Below, piece by piece: positions 17,794-26,170 of a stretch of DNA of 64,000 nt; within the stretch, counting starts at the first letter, position 1; every line of letters begins with the position of its first letter. This DNA is from Snodgrassella alvi. GTDB taxonomy: Bacteria; Pseudomonadota; Gammaproteobacteria; Burkholderiales; Neisseriaceae. A model generated the notes under the pieces. That model ran no database searches, was not told the DNA's origin, and saw nothing but the letters and a program-made list of their open reading frames with translations. The stretch is taken from NCBI RefSeq assembly GCF_002777745.1, contig NZ_MEIO01000048.1, positions 62,001 through 126,000 of the forward strand, read 5' to 3'. The translations under genes and the position numbers were made by a program.

Positions 17794-18768
17794 TTAACCA
17801 CCGGTTTTCGCCATAATGCGCACAATCTTGTCTGGCTGCTCATTGAATTCATGTTTTTCCGGCTTCAGATCCACCGCCTGTTTAATCGCAGCCTCCAGCT
17901 GTGCATCAGAACAGTTTGCCGCCAATAATGGCTTCAACGCCATACTCTGCTCCTGCCCCAGACACAGATACAGAGTACCATCCACAGACATGCGTACCCG
18001 ATTACAGGTAGCACAGAAATGCTGCGAACGCGGTGTAATCAGCCCCAGAGTAAAACGACCATCGACACTTTCCCAGTATTTGGCCGGCCCGCCTCCGTAT
18101 ACACGCCTGCTTTCATGTAGCTGATATTTAGGACGCAGATTCTCAATCAACTCCAGCAAATTAAAATATTCCAGCTTCCGCCCGCTTACGCCCATCGGCA
18201 TCACCTCAATCAGGCGCAGGATAAAACCATTGGCAATACAGAATGCCACCATATCCTCAATATCACCGGTATTCACCCCCGGCAGCGGCACCATATTAAT
18301 CTTAATCTGTTCAAAGCCTGCATCCCGTGCTGCCTGCAAACTGTCAATTACTTTATCAAAGCTATCTTTGCCGGAAATCTCCTGCACACATTCACGTCGC
18401 AATGAATCCAGACTCACATTCAGCCGGTTTAGTCCTGCTTTACGTAAATCTTGGGCAAAACGTTTAAGTTGCGTACCATTGGTAGTTAACGACAAATCTT
18501 CTACCCCGGGCAAAGCTGCCAGCCGTGCCACCAGTTCCGGCAGATTCTTACGCAATAACGGTTCGCCGCCGGTTAAACGAAATCGAGACACACCCATGCG
18601 GGCAAATGCTCCGGCCACACGCTCAATATCCGCAAACGACAGCCAGTTAGCCGGCTTTTCAAATTCCGTAAACCCTTGTGGGATACAATAAGTACAGCGT
18701 AAATCGCATTTATCCGTTACCGAAATGCGTAAATAATCAATACGTCTGTTGAAGCGGTCAATCAGCAT
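17794..18768 (-). CDS. moaA: GTP 3',8-cyclase MoaA
   Basis: A 324-residue radical-SAM enzyme that converts GTP to 3',8-cyclo-7,8-dihydro-GTP, the first step of molybdopterin synthesis. The N-terminal cluster motif is CDLRCTYC (Cys21, Cys25, Cys28); LTGGEPLLR is the SAM-binding glycine motif; the second cluster sits at HFCATCNRVR with a further cysteine in LYLC; the essential C-terminal Gly-Gly (MAKTGG) is present. It is divergent from moaD-moaE-mobA-moeA and shares a terminator with the lactate permease. Confidence 0.95.
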   Translation of the reverse strand: MLIDRFNRRIDYLRISVTDKCDLRCTYCIPQGFTEFEKPANWLSFADIERVAGAFARMGVSRFRLTGGEPLLRKNLPELVARLAALPGVEDLSLTTNGTQLKRFAQDLRKAGLNRLNVSLDSLRRECVQEISGKDSFDKVIDSLQAARDAGFEQIKINMVPLPGVNTGDIEDMVAFCIANGFILRLIEVMPMGVSGRKLEYFNLLELIENLRPKYQLHESRRVYGGGPAKYWESVDGRFTLGLITPRSQHFCATCNRVRMSVDGTLYLCLGQEQSMALKPLLAANCSDAQLEAAIKQAVDLKPEKHEFNEQPDKIVRIMAKTGG

Positions 18769-18964
18769 GAGAAAAGTAAGCGCCTGTAAGAAGGAAAATC
18801 ATTTCAGAAATAAAAAATTAGACAAATAGTTGGAATAATTAAAAAAAAGGCTGCATTCTATCCCATTTTACTCCTTAAATCCAATCGCATCAGCAACAGC
18901 CATCTGCCACAGAAAGAAAAAACACGGCATAATAAACGATTATTGATTGACCTATGTTTTTATC

Positions 18965-19213
18965 ATGATTACCGTGATTTATCTGGCACGCTTTGCCGAA
19001 GAGCTTGGCCTGACTCAGGAACAGCTATCTCCAGACTTTACCGACAGCGATGCCCTTTTAGCCTACCTGCGCCAACGTGGTGCCCCATTTAGTGAAGTGC
19101 TGGCTGCCGGCAAAGTATACAAAATTGCCGTCAATAATATCATTCAGCATGGCTGTGCTGCCCTCAAAGACGGTGACAGCATAGCCCTGTTACCACCGGT
19201 AACCGGAGGCTAA
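18965..19213 (+). CDS. moaD: Molybdopterin synthase sulfur carrier subunit MoaD
   Basis: An 82-residue ubiquitin-fold protein that carries the thiocarboxylate sulfur for molybdopterin synthase. The C-terminus ALLPPVTGG carries the required Gly-Gly, and the N-terminal strand MITVIYLARFAEELG is typical. The ATG at 18965 is preferred by homology; a TTG six codons earlier is possible and neither has a clear ribosome-binding site. One base separates it from moaE. Confidence 0.93.
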   Translation: MITVIYLARFAEELGLTQEQLSPDFTDSDALLAYLRQRGAPFSEVLAAGKVYKIAVNNIIQHGCAALKDGDSIALLPPVTGG

Positions 19214-19214
19214 A

Positions 19215-19676
19215 ATGCAAACTCGCATACAGGTACAAAGCGAAGATTTCAACCTCAGTAACGAACTGGCTCTGGCTGAAGCCAGTGCACCAGACTGTGG
19301 TGCTGTAGTTAGCTTTATTGGCAAAGTGCGCGGCAACGATAACCCGCAGCAACCACTCAGCCACCTTCACCTTACCCATATGCCTGAAGTAACTGAACAT
19401 GAAATCAGCAAAATCATCGCTCAGGCAGCAGAACGCTGGTCACTACCCTATGCCTGCGTCATTCACCGTATAGGCAAACTGCCGGTAGGTGCCCAAATCG
19501 TACTGGTGCTCACTGCCAGCGGCCATCGCGAGCATGCCTATCAGGCCAATCATTTCATCATGGACTACCTGAAAACCGAAGCACCATTCTGGAAAAAAGA
19601 ATGCTTTGCCAACGGTGAACAGCACTGGGTAGAAATGAAACACAGCGACCAGCAGCGCACCCAGTCATGGCAATAG
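19215..19676 (+). CDS. moaE: Molybdopterin synthase catalytic subunit MoaE
   Basis: A 153-residue enzyme that, with MoaD, inserts two sulfurs into precursor Z to make molybdopterin. Family motifs: CGAVVSFIGKVRGND, HLTHMPE (the usual LEHYP-like element), IHRIGKLPVGA, and the catalytic lysines in DYLKTEAPFWKKE. The ribosome-binding site GGAGG lies within the end of moaD. Its stop overlaps the start of mobA by 10 bases, so the cluster is translationally coupled. Confidence 0.95.
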   Translation: MQTRIQVQSEDFNLSNELALAEASAPDCGAVVSFIGKVRGNDNPQQPLSHLHLTHMPEVTEHEISKIIAQAAERWSLPYACVIHRIGKLPVGAQIVLVLTASGHREHAYQANHFIMDYLKTEAPFWKKECFANGEQHWVEMKHSDQQRTQSWQ

Positions 19677-20278
19677 ATGCACAGCTTGGCCTGATTATCC
19701 TTGCCGGTGGCCTCGGTACCCGTGTTGGCGGTGCCAATAAGGCACTACTGCCGCTTCACGGCCAGCCGCTACTGGCACATATTCTGCACCAGCTTGGCCA
19801 TTGCAGCGACCACATCATTATCAGCGCCAATCGCGATATCACACAAATACAAAACTACGGCTATTCCGTGTGCCAAGATTTGCCTGCCTATACCCAGATG
19901 GGACCACTGGCCGGCATCATCAGTGCAGCACAAGCCTTACCGGAACACATCGAATACCTGCAAATCGTACCATGCGACCTGCCTTTACTAAACGCAGACA
20001 TCATCACTAGCCTGTATGAAAAGCTGCATAACCAGCCTGAGCTAGATATAGTCTGTGCCGCCGACACCAGCAATCTGCACCCTATCGTCTGCCAGATGCG
20101 CCGGCGCCACCTGCATCATATCCAGCAACAACTTAACAGCAGCGGCAAACACAGCGTACGCTCAATTATCCAGCCTTATCGCCACGCCATTGTTACTTTT
20201 GCCGATAGTGCCCCGTTTACCAACTATAACAGCAGCGCAATGTTTACCAGCACGCGCAGTGGAGCAACAACCTCATGA
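19667..20278 (+). CDS. mobA: Molybdenum cofactor guanylyltransferase MobA
   Basis: A 203-residue nucleotidyltransferase that joins GMP to molybdopterin, forming the bis-MGD cofactor used by formate dehydrogenase. The N-terminal GTP-binding motif is LAGGLGTRVGGANKALLP; PCDLPLL carries the metal-binding aspartate. It overlaps moaE by 10 bases and moeA by 4 (ATGA). bis-MGD is exactly the form needed by FdnG encoded at 30-33 kb. Confidence 0.93.
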   Translation: MAIDAQLGLIILAGGLGTRVGGANKALLPLHGQPLLAHILHQLGHCSDHIIISANRDITQIQNYGYSVCQDLPAYTQMGPLAGIISAAQALPEHIEYLQIVPCDLPLLNADIITSLYEKLHNQPELDIVCAADTSNLHPIVCQMRRRHLHHIQQQLNSSGKHSVRSIIQPYRHAIVTFADSAPFTNYNSSAMFTSTRSGATTS

Positions 20279-21465
20279 TGGATTTTTATCAGGGACAAGA
20301 AACCCTACTACAACAGGCCAGCCGTATAGTCGACAGCGAAACCGTACCCCTTAATCAGGCTGCCGGCCGCATTCTTGCCCAGCCGCTTATTGCTACTGCC
20401 GATGCCCCTGCATTCGACAACAGTGCCATGGACGGCTATGCCATCTGCGGCCTAAACTGCGTCGAATGGCAGCTTATCGGTACCGCGGCAGCCGGAGACA
20501 CCCAGCAGCTCACCCTGCAACACGGACAGGCCGTACGCATCTATACTGGCGCTGGCATTCCTTTAAATACCGATGCAGTAATCATGCAGGAAAACACCAG
20601 TGTTAACGGCAATACCCTTAGCAGCACTCGAGCACCCGCCGCCAGTGACAACATCCGCAGACGGGGCGAAGAGCTGAAACAAGGTGCCATCTTACTCGAA
20701 AAAGGCACCCTGCTAAACGCACAAGCAATCGGACTAGCAGCCTCACAAGGTGCAAGCGAATTACATGTATATCAGAAGTTGCGCGTAAGCGTATTTACCA
20801 CCGGCGATGAACTGGTAAGCGGTAATAACCAGCTACAACAGCATCAGATATACGACAGCAACCGCCCTATGCTGCTGGCCTGCCTGAGCGAATATGCGTT
20901 TATCGAAATCATCGATGGCGGTATCCTGCCGGATAAGCTCGACATCATCACCCAAACTCTTGCCAAAGCCGCAACCAACAGCCACAGCATCATTATTTCT
21001 GGCGGTGCCTCAGTTGGCGATCGCGATTTAGTCAAACCGGCACTGCAACAACTAGGCAATATCGAACACTGGAAGCTGGCGATAAAACCGGGTAAACCCT
21101 TTGGCTGGGGTAATATTCAGCAATGCCGTGTTATGCTCCTGCCCGGCAATCCCGTTGCCAGCTTTGTCACTTTCAAATTACTGGGCATACCTGCACTGCA
21201 AAGCGCTGCCGGCCGCCATATTCTGCAAGCACTGCCCGAATGCTATCAGGCCAAAGCAGCCTTCGCCATCACCCCCAACCAGCAGAAACGGCGCGAATTC
21301 CTGCGCGGCACCATCCGCTTCACCAACAACGGCCCTGAAGTACAGCTATTGGCTAAACAAGGCTCGCACATGCTTTCCGGCTGTGTCGATGCACAAGTAT
21401 TAATCGACATTCCCGCCCAAACTGATATCCATCAAGGGCAATGGGTGACGGTTTATCCGATATAA
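20275..21465 (+). CDS. moeA: Molybdopterin molybdenumtransferase MoeA
   Basis: A 396-residue enzyme that inserts molybdate into adenylated molybdopterin. Visible motifs: APAFDNSAMDGYAI (about residues 44-57), the domain with FTTGDELVSG and the MoaB/MogA-like ISGGASVGDRD, and a C-terminal barrel with PGNPVASFV before it. Normal length for MoeA. Last gene of the moaD-moaE-mobA-moeA operon; moaB, moaC, mogA and moeB are not in the window. Confidence 0.95.
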   Translation: MMDFYQGQETLLQQASRIVDSETVPLNQAAGRILAQPLIATADAPAFDNSAMDGYAICGLNCVEWQLIGTAAAGDTQQLTLQHGQAVRIYTGAGIPLNTDAVIMQENTSVNGNTLSSTRAPAASDNIRRRGEELKQGAILLEKGTLLNAQAIGLAASQGASELHVYQKLRVSVFTTGDELVSGNNQLQQHQIYDSNRPMLLACLSEYAFIEIIDGGILPDKLDIITQTLAKAATNSHSIIISGGASVGDRDLVKPALQQLGNIEHWKLAIKPGKPFGWGNIQQCRVMLLPGNPVASFVTFKLLGIPALQSAAGRHILQALPECYQAKAAFAITPNQQKRREFLRGTIRFTNNGPEVQLLAKQGSHMLSGCVDAQVLIDIPAQTDIHQGQWVTVYPI

Positions 21466-21489
21466 ATACCGGGTTTAATCAGTAAAGCA

Positions 21490-21526
21490 AATAAACAAGC
21501 CTATGCTGAACACAGGCTTGTTTATT
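21490..21526 (+). terminator. Terminator of the moaD-moeA operon
   Basis: AATAAACAAGCCT (21490-21502) pairs with AGGCTTGTTTATT (21514-21526): a perfect 13-bp stem, 24 bases after the moeA stop. The T-rich descending arm suits rho-independent termination. Confidence 0.85.
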
Positions 21527-21628
21527 CAGAAAAAATAACTTTAGCATTATAAAAGAGTCCGACCTCAATCTATGCGTAAAATTATATATACATAATAACA
21601 AAAGAACATATTTGCCGATTAACGAATA

Positions 21629-22153
21629 TCACGCATCATCTTCGGCCATCCATTTTTCAGCTAACCATTGAAATTCAGAAAATAATCTGTCTCTTTGCTC
21701 TCGTTTTCTTAAAGCTCTTACATATAATTCCAACTTTTCCCAATCCTTAATGATCAGCGAACGCTTCATGCGTTTATAAATTTCTTCATCAAATGCACCT
21801 TCTTTAATACCGGCAGCCATGAATTCGTAATTATTTAGCACATCAAGTATCGCTTGATTTTCTTTTTCATTTGCCAATAAAGATTGCGCACCTATGGTAT
21901 TAAAATCTGCGTTATTTTCTTTTAATTTAGCATACATCAAACGCGAATTAATTAAAGTAGCATCCCTTTTATCAGCAATCACTGCGTCAACGGTTGCCCT
22001 TTGTTTCCATTGAATATCATTACTCGTATGTTGCTTTCTTAACGCCCTAATCTGAGAACCAGCAAATATAGCAGACGCAACAATGGCTATTGTTTGTAAC
22101 CAATAGCCAATTGTCTCACCTAAAAATCTAAATGTTTCCGTTTCAAGTGACAT
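21629..22153 (-). CDS. DUF4760-like membrane-anchored protein
   Basis: A 174-residue protein with one N-terminal membrane helix (about residues 17-34, TIAIVASAIFAGSQIRA) and a mostly helical, charged cytoplasmic part. The pattern of an N-terminal helix, QRATVDAV, then NNYEFMAAGIKEGAFDEEIYKRMKRS and a C-terminal W-x-L-E-x-Y-V-R-x-L-R matches my memory of the DUF4760 family, which has no established function. It stands alone between the Moco operon and the divergent rtcB-like gene. Confidence 0.65.
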   Translation of the reverse strand: MSLETETFRFLGETIGYWLQTIAIVASAIFAGSQIRALRKQHTSNDIQWKQRATVDAVIADKRDATLINSRLMYAKLKENNADFNTIGAQSLLANEKENQAILDVLNNYEFMAAGIKEGAFDEEIYKRMKRSLIIKDWEKLELYVRALRKREQRDRLFSEFQWLAEKWMAEDDA

Positions 22154-22564
22154 TAAAAATCCCAGCCCTCACTGTAAATTTTTCTCTTGCTCATAATACA
22201 ATCCATTTCCTGATTTTGCCATTTCATCATATTGCACTGATAGAATAAGTTTATTTTTATAAATTATATTTCAAATTTTTAGTTTACATTAAAAAAGACA
22301 TAAGCATATTCCTATATATCTATTTGTTGGAGATTCAAACGTCTCGAAACATACTTATTACAGCATTACTGCATGTATTATTATCACAATTGTGATATTA
22401 GTCAACAATTTTATAATCAAAATATTATTAGACTATCTATAAAACCATAACCACTTTATAATCAAATGAATAATTAAAAAATAAAACTTAAGATCCAATC
22501 CATTCCCAAGATCAGCCTTTTTTGAATAGTTAATAAAAACATTATTAACATTTTTTATTCATAC
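22154..22564. other. AT-rich intergenic region before the rtcB-like gene
   Basis: No gene seen. The sequence is very AT-rich, unlike the flanking Moco genes. It contains several partial dyads but no strong terminator or recognised operator. Confidence 0.4.
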
Positions 22565-22593
22565 TTTACAAATAAAAAACCCTTGTATAGAAT
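22565..22593 (+). promoter_or_regulatory. Sigma-70 promoter of the rtcB-like gene
   Basis: TTTACA (22565-22570), a 17-base spacer and TAGAAT (22588-22593). Transcription would start near 22600, giving a leader of about 85 bases. No sigma-54 (-24/-12) element, common for rtcB genes controlled by RtcR, was found here. Confidence 0.6.
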
Positions 22594-22601
22594 TAGCCCA
22601 C

Positions 22602-22666
22602 TTTCCTGAATCGTGCTGCTGCAGGAAAACAGTAATCAACCTCCCAAAAGGCGGAGGACGCTTTTT
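22602..22666 (+). promoter_or_regulatory. Structured leader with two hairpins before the rtcB-like gene
   Basis: The leader contains TTTCCTG (22602-22608) pairing with CAGGAAA (22622-22628) and, 11 bases on, CCTCC (22640-22644) pairing with GGAGG (22653-22657), followed shortly by five T residues. This resembles a transcription attenuator placed just before the ribosome-binding site. No known riboswitch class is recognised. Confidence 0.45.
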
Positions 22667-22684
22667 ATTGTTTCCTAGGTGGCA

Positions 22685-24085
22685 ATGATGTCTACATTTA
22701 CTCGTTTACAAAAACGTTTATCCCGACTCGGAATTGAGAGTCATTTTTATAATAATATCTATACTTTTAATCAACAAAATACTACTGCTCAAGTATTATT
22801 ACCACAGGCTTTACCGTTAGAAGAAAAAGCGGTAAAACAGTTACTGGATTTTGCATCGGTAAACGTACCTAACAGCTTAGGACACGTGTGCGCAGCACGA
22901 GCAACGCCCGATTTTCATCCGGGAGCGATTGCACCAGTAGGCAGCATCGTGGCAACAACAGAAGATTTAGTTATTCCGGCAGCCATTGGCACTGATATCA
23001 ACTGCGGTATGCGCCTTTTGACAACCGGTTTAAGCCATGATGAAGTGAATGAACAAAAATCAACCATTATCGCGCAGCTTAAACGCGTATTATTGCAAGA
23101 CGAGCGTAATATTCCTGTTACTCCACAATCCTTTCAAGCATTGTTTGATGAAGGCATAGCGGCATGGATAACAGCATTACCACAACAAGGTTTATGGCAA
23201 CACGTCAATTTTAAGCGGCTACTGGCGGAAATTAATCAAATATCAGGGCAGTCATTAATCACAGCGGATAGCAAATACGCACCGGAGGCCTTTTTTGAGC
23301 CACGAAGTATTATCCGCCCAGCAAGCTTAGGTACAGTAGGCTCAGGTAACCATTTTGTTGAGTTACAAATTGTTGATGAAATCCTTGATCGACATTTAGC
23401 TTATCAAATGGGATTAAAGAAAAATACTGTTGCAATAATGATTCATACCGGTTCACGTGATGTGGGATTTTATATTGGCAACCGCTGGCAAGATAAAGCC
23501 AAAGCTTTATGGCCAGTAAATAAAAAATATCCAACATCAGGATTATTTGGTTTAGTAGATGATGATGCACAAAATTACTTGCAGGCAATGGGTGTTGCAG
23601 CACGTTATGCATGGATTAACCGAATCGTCATCACCGAATTGATACGTAAAGAATTAATGGCGATTTTCAAACAAGATAATAGCCAATTAATCGTTGATAT
23701 TCCACATAATATTATCTTACCTGAGCGTGGAATGAATATTCACCGTAAAGGAGCCACACCAGCCAATAATGGCGAAATTGCATTAATTCCTGGCTCAATG
23801 GGTGACTACTCTTACGTAGCACTTGGCAAAGGGAATCCAGACTGGTTATGGTCTTGCTCACACGGTGCAGGCAGAGCAGAAAGACGGCAATCAATGCGTA
23901 ACAAAAAAGTAGTATCTGATAGGGTTGATTTGCCATGGCAATGTATTACCCTAAAAGAGGAACGTTTACGAGAAGAAGCACCTGCCGCCTATAAACCGAT
24001 TACACCAGTAATCGAAGCCCAAGAACATGCCAATTTAATTCAGCCAGTAGTAAAACTTAAACCCTGGATTACTTTTAAAGCGTAA
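22685..24085 (+). CDS. Divergent RtcB-family RNA ligase
   Basis: A 466-residue RtcB-like 3'-phosphate RNA ligase, longer than and clearly different from the canonical RtcB at 44470-45690. Active-site blocks are preserved: GTDINCGM (metal-binding Asp and Cys, here DINCGM instead of DIGCGM), GSGNHFVELQ, IHTGSRDVG, HRKGATPANNGE, PGSMGDYSYVA and CSHGAGRAERR, whose His is the GMP-accepting residue. So it should be catalytic, joining 2',3'-cyclic phosphate or 3'-phosphate ends to 5'-OH ends using GTP. No prfH or archease gene adjoins it. The ATG at 22685 with AGG upstream is chosen; GTG at 22679 or ATG at 22688 are possible. Target RNA unknown. Confidence 0.88.
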   Translation: MMSTFTRLQKRLSRLGIESHFYNNIYTFNQQNTTAQVLLPQALPLEEKAVKQLLDFASVNVPNSLGHVCAARATPDFHPGAIAPVGSIVATTEDLVIPAAIGTDINCGMRLLTTGLSHDEVNEQKSTIIAQLKRVLLQDERNIPVTPQSFQALFDEGIAAWITALPQQGLWQHVNFKRLLAEINQISGQSLITADSKYAPEAFFEPRSIIRPASLGTVGSGNHFVELQIVDEILDRHLAYQMGLKKNTVAIMIHTGSRDVGFYIGNRWQDKAKALWPVNKKYPTSGLFGLVDDDAQNYLQAMGVAARYAWINRIVITELIRKELMAIFKQDNSQLIVDIPHNIILPERGMNIHRKGATPANNGEIALIPGSMGDYSYVALGKGNPDWLWSCSHGAGRAERRQSMRNKKVVSDRVDLPWQCITLKEERLREEAPAAYKPITPVIEAQEHANLIQPVVKLKPWITFKA

Positions 24086-24088
24086 TCA

Positions 24089-24126
24089 TACAAACAGCCC
24101 AAGCCTTGTAGCTTGGGCTGTTTGTA
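24089..24126 (+). terminator. Terminator of the rtcB-like gene
   Basis: TACAAACAGCCCAAGC (24089-24104) and its exact complement (24111-24126) form a 16-bp stem with a 6-base loop, right after the stop codon at 24083-24085. Confidence 0.9.
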
Positions 24127-24335
24127 TACTATTAACCGATAAAACTCATACGCCATCAAAATTGATATTAACTAATATCAGCATGAATTTTATACATTAC
24201 TAAAAAATATGATTGCCAATGATTAAATAATTTCTCTTTTATCGTCTTACTATTCTTTTGCTTTAATCAATTATCAATATAAAAATTAGCCTATTTTGTG
24301 GACAGATTAGCCTATGATCATTTAAATGAAAAATA

Positions 24336-24527
24336 TCAAAATTTTTTTAATACTTCAGATTTATTCTTTTTTCCTGAATAATTTTTTATCTCTGCCATCC
24401 CTCCTGCTAGAATAAACAAACCTTCTGCAACACCATAAAAATTAAGTATTCCAGAGAGTGCTTTAGCATACATCATTGGTAAGCTTATAGCCGGATTATG
24501 AGAATCATAGATTATCTTTTCTGGCAT
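24336..24527 (-). CDS. Small hypothetical protein with hydrophobic centre
   Basis: A 63-residue protein of no recognised family. A central hydrophobic segment (about residues 15-44, containing ILNFYGVAEGLFILAGGMAE) may form one membrane helix, and the end is lysine-rich. It has a good ribosome-binding site (AAAGGAAACT before the ATG), which supports it being real. The surroundings are AT-rich and gene-poor. Confidence 0.45.
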   Translation of the reverse strand: MPEKIIYDSHNPAISLPMMYAKALSGILNFYGVAEGLFILAGGMAEIKNYSGKKNKSEVLKKF

Positions 24528-24990
24528 AGTTTCCTTTGAAGTCCAGCACCCTGCTGGAGATAGCGTATCTCTCCCCTATCTAAACCAAAATTTTCGCTAA
24601 AAATCATTAAATCATGATTAGTATAGTTTCTATCACCAACCTAAAAAGAATAGTGAAAATGATAAATGGGGGGTACTGATAGATTTAGTGGATACGTTTT
24701 CTGGATAAGCATATATGGTTTGCTTTCCGATAAGGCGCTCTCTCGGAGTACAATTTAGGAATAATGAATATTTAGCTTTATTTGCAATGGGATATAACAT
24801 TTTTGTATGTTATGGATACTATTAACAATACTTTTTACTCTAAGCACAGTAGAAAAAAGGTCGATTGCGCTAAAAAAATTTCTCTGGTTTTGTCATTGCA
24901 GATATCTATTTGTTGGTCAAAGGATTATTTATGCATTAAAGCTGTTTAGCTCCTGATTCGCAATCTGAACTAAACAGCTTCCGGTTAATT
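24528..24990. other. Intergenic region with fdhE terminator
   Basis: No gene seen. At the right end AAGCTGTTTAG (24939-24949) pairs exactly with CTAAACAGCTT (24970-24980) around a 20-base loop, 11 bases beyond the fdhE stop on the minus strand: the probable terminator of fdhE. The rest is AT-rich and featureless. Confidence 0.55.
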
Positions 24991-25920
24991 TTAATGTCTG
25001 GGTACTTTACCCATCAGTAAAAACGGATTGGCACCACCACGTTGCCAGCCTTCTTCATTTAGCAATATATCCAGTGCTAAAGAAGCCAAATCATCGGCAA
25101 TCGGGTCGGCATACTGTTGTTTGGCCAAACGATAGCGTTTGCGATAGGCATGGCAGCTTGGGCAGCATTCAGCTTCCGCACCAGATAGTACGCCCTCTTT
25201 TGCCTGTTCGATACGATGTACGCCTAAATCGCGGCTATTATCACAAAAGCTACACCGTGCCCGCACACTGTGCCACCGGCTGTTGCATACGCCGCAGCAC
25301 AGATAGCGCAGCCCTTCAAGTTCACCATGTCCGATTATCACCGCACCTGCGGCATCAGTACCACAGCATGGACAAAATCCGAGCTCAGGTAATGGTTTGA
25401 CTGCTGTAGCTGCTAAATTCAGCGCAGCATGGGTATAGATAATCTGCACTACGGCGTTTACCCAAATCTGATAATCCTGCTGCGCCACGCCAAGCTGCTG
25501 ATTTAATGCCTGCTGGCACAACTGGCTGCGTTCTTCGCTGCTAAGCTGCAATAATTCTTTCCATACCTGTGCGGCTGTTGGTGACAATTGCTGTTGCAGT
25601 AGAGTATGTAAATCTGTAAACAGGCGGCCAGTTAAATCATTATTGGCACTTAGTAAGGCTGGAGTAAGCGGAAATTCATCCGTACCTGCTGGCGGTAGTA
25701 CCCATTCGGCTTCTGCATAACGCTCCAGTAAGGTTTGCTGGGCAGTGCATATGGCAGCAAGGAACTGTAAATATGGCTGCCAGTCGCTGCTGTTTTCGGC
25801 GGCGAGCTCATGCAGGCGCTGTGCACGCTGGCTGAAAATATCGGCCTGAGGCTGCTGCCAAAACGGTATATGAAAAAATTCTTGTGCCTGTATGGCTTCT
25901 GGTGTTACTTGAGTTTTCAT
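24991..25920 (-). CDS. fdhE: Formate dehydrogenase accessory protein FdhE
   Basis: A 309-residue cytoplasmic rubredoxin-like iron protein required for maturation or redox insertion of respiratory formate dehydrogenase. The C-terminal half has the expected pairs of CxxC-type motifs: GFCPCCGT, YLCCGVCNSRWH, RCSFCDNSR and CCPSCHAY. N-terminal FFHIPFWQQPQADIFSQRA is typical of the family. It is on the same strand as fdhD and fdnIHG but separated from them by a carrier gene. Confidence 0.92.
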   Translation of the reverse strand: MKTQVTPEAIQAQEFFHIPFWQQPQADIFSQRAQRLHELAAENSSDWQPYLQFLAAICTAQQTLLERYAEAEWVLPPAGTDEFPLTPALLSANNDLTGRLFTDLHTLLQQQLSPTAAQVWKELLQLSSEERSQLCQQALNQQLGVAQQDYQIWVNAVVQIIYTHAALNLAATAVKPLPELGFCPCCGTDAAGAVIIGHGELEGLRYLCCGVCNSRWHSVRARCSFCDNSRDLGVHRIEQAKEGVLSGAEAECCPSCHAYRKRYRLAKQQYADPIADDLASLALDILLNEEGWQRGGANPFLLMGKVPRH

Positions 25921-26124
25921 GTATCTATGCTATCAGGTAATGGCTGCTCATCATGGTGCGATTGTGCGAATACCATTATCGATGATTAAAATAACCAAGT
26001 TTAACTAAAATTATGCATTCTGTCTGGATTGGCTGCCGACTATTTTGCCTGTACTGTTGAAAGCTAATGGCAGTAATGGCTGGTGCAGCGTTTTGCACAT
26101 ACGGATAAGTTATCAGCAGACAAT

Positions 26125-26152
26125 AAAAAAGGTTCAGATATCTCTGAACCTT
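26125..26152 (-). terminator. Terminator of the gltP-like gene
   Basis: On the minus strand AAGGTTCAGA and TCTGAACCTT form a 10-bp stem with a 4-base loop, followed by six T residues; it lies 19 bases beyond the stop at 26171. Confidence 0.9.
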
Positions 26153-26170
26153 CTTAGTACATACACCGGA

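Noticed and set aside
24680-24760. GC-run and dyad-like sequence suggesting an insertion-sequence end
   Set aside because: No transposase, no matching second end and no target duplication were found.
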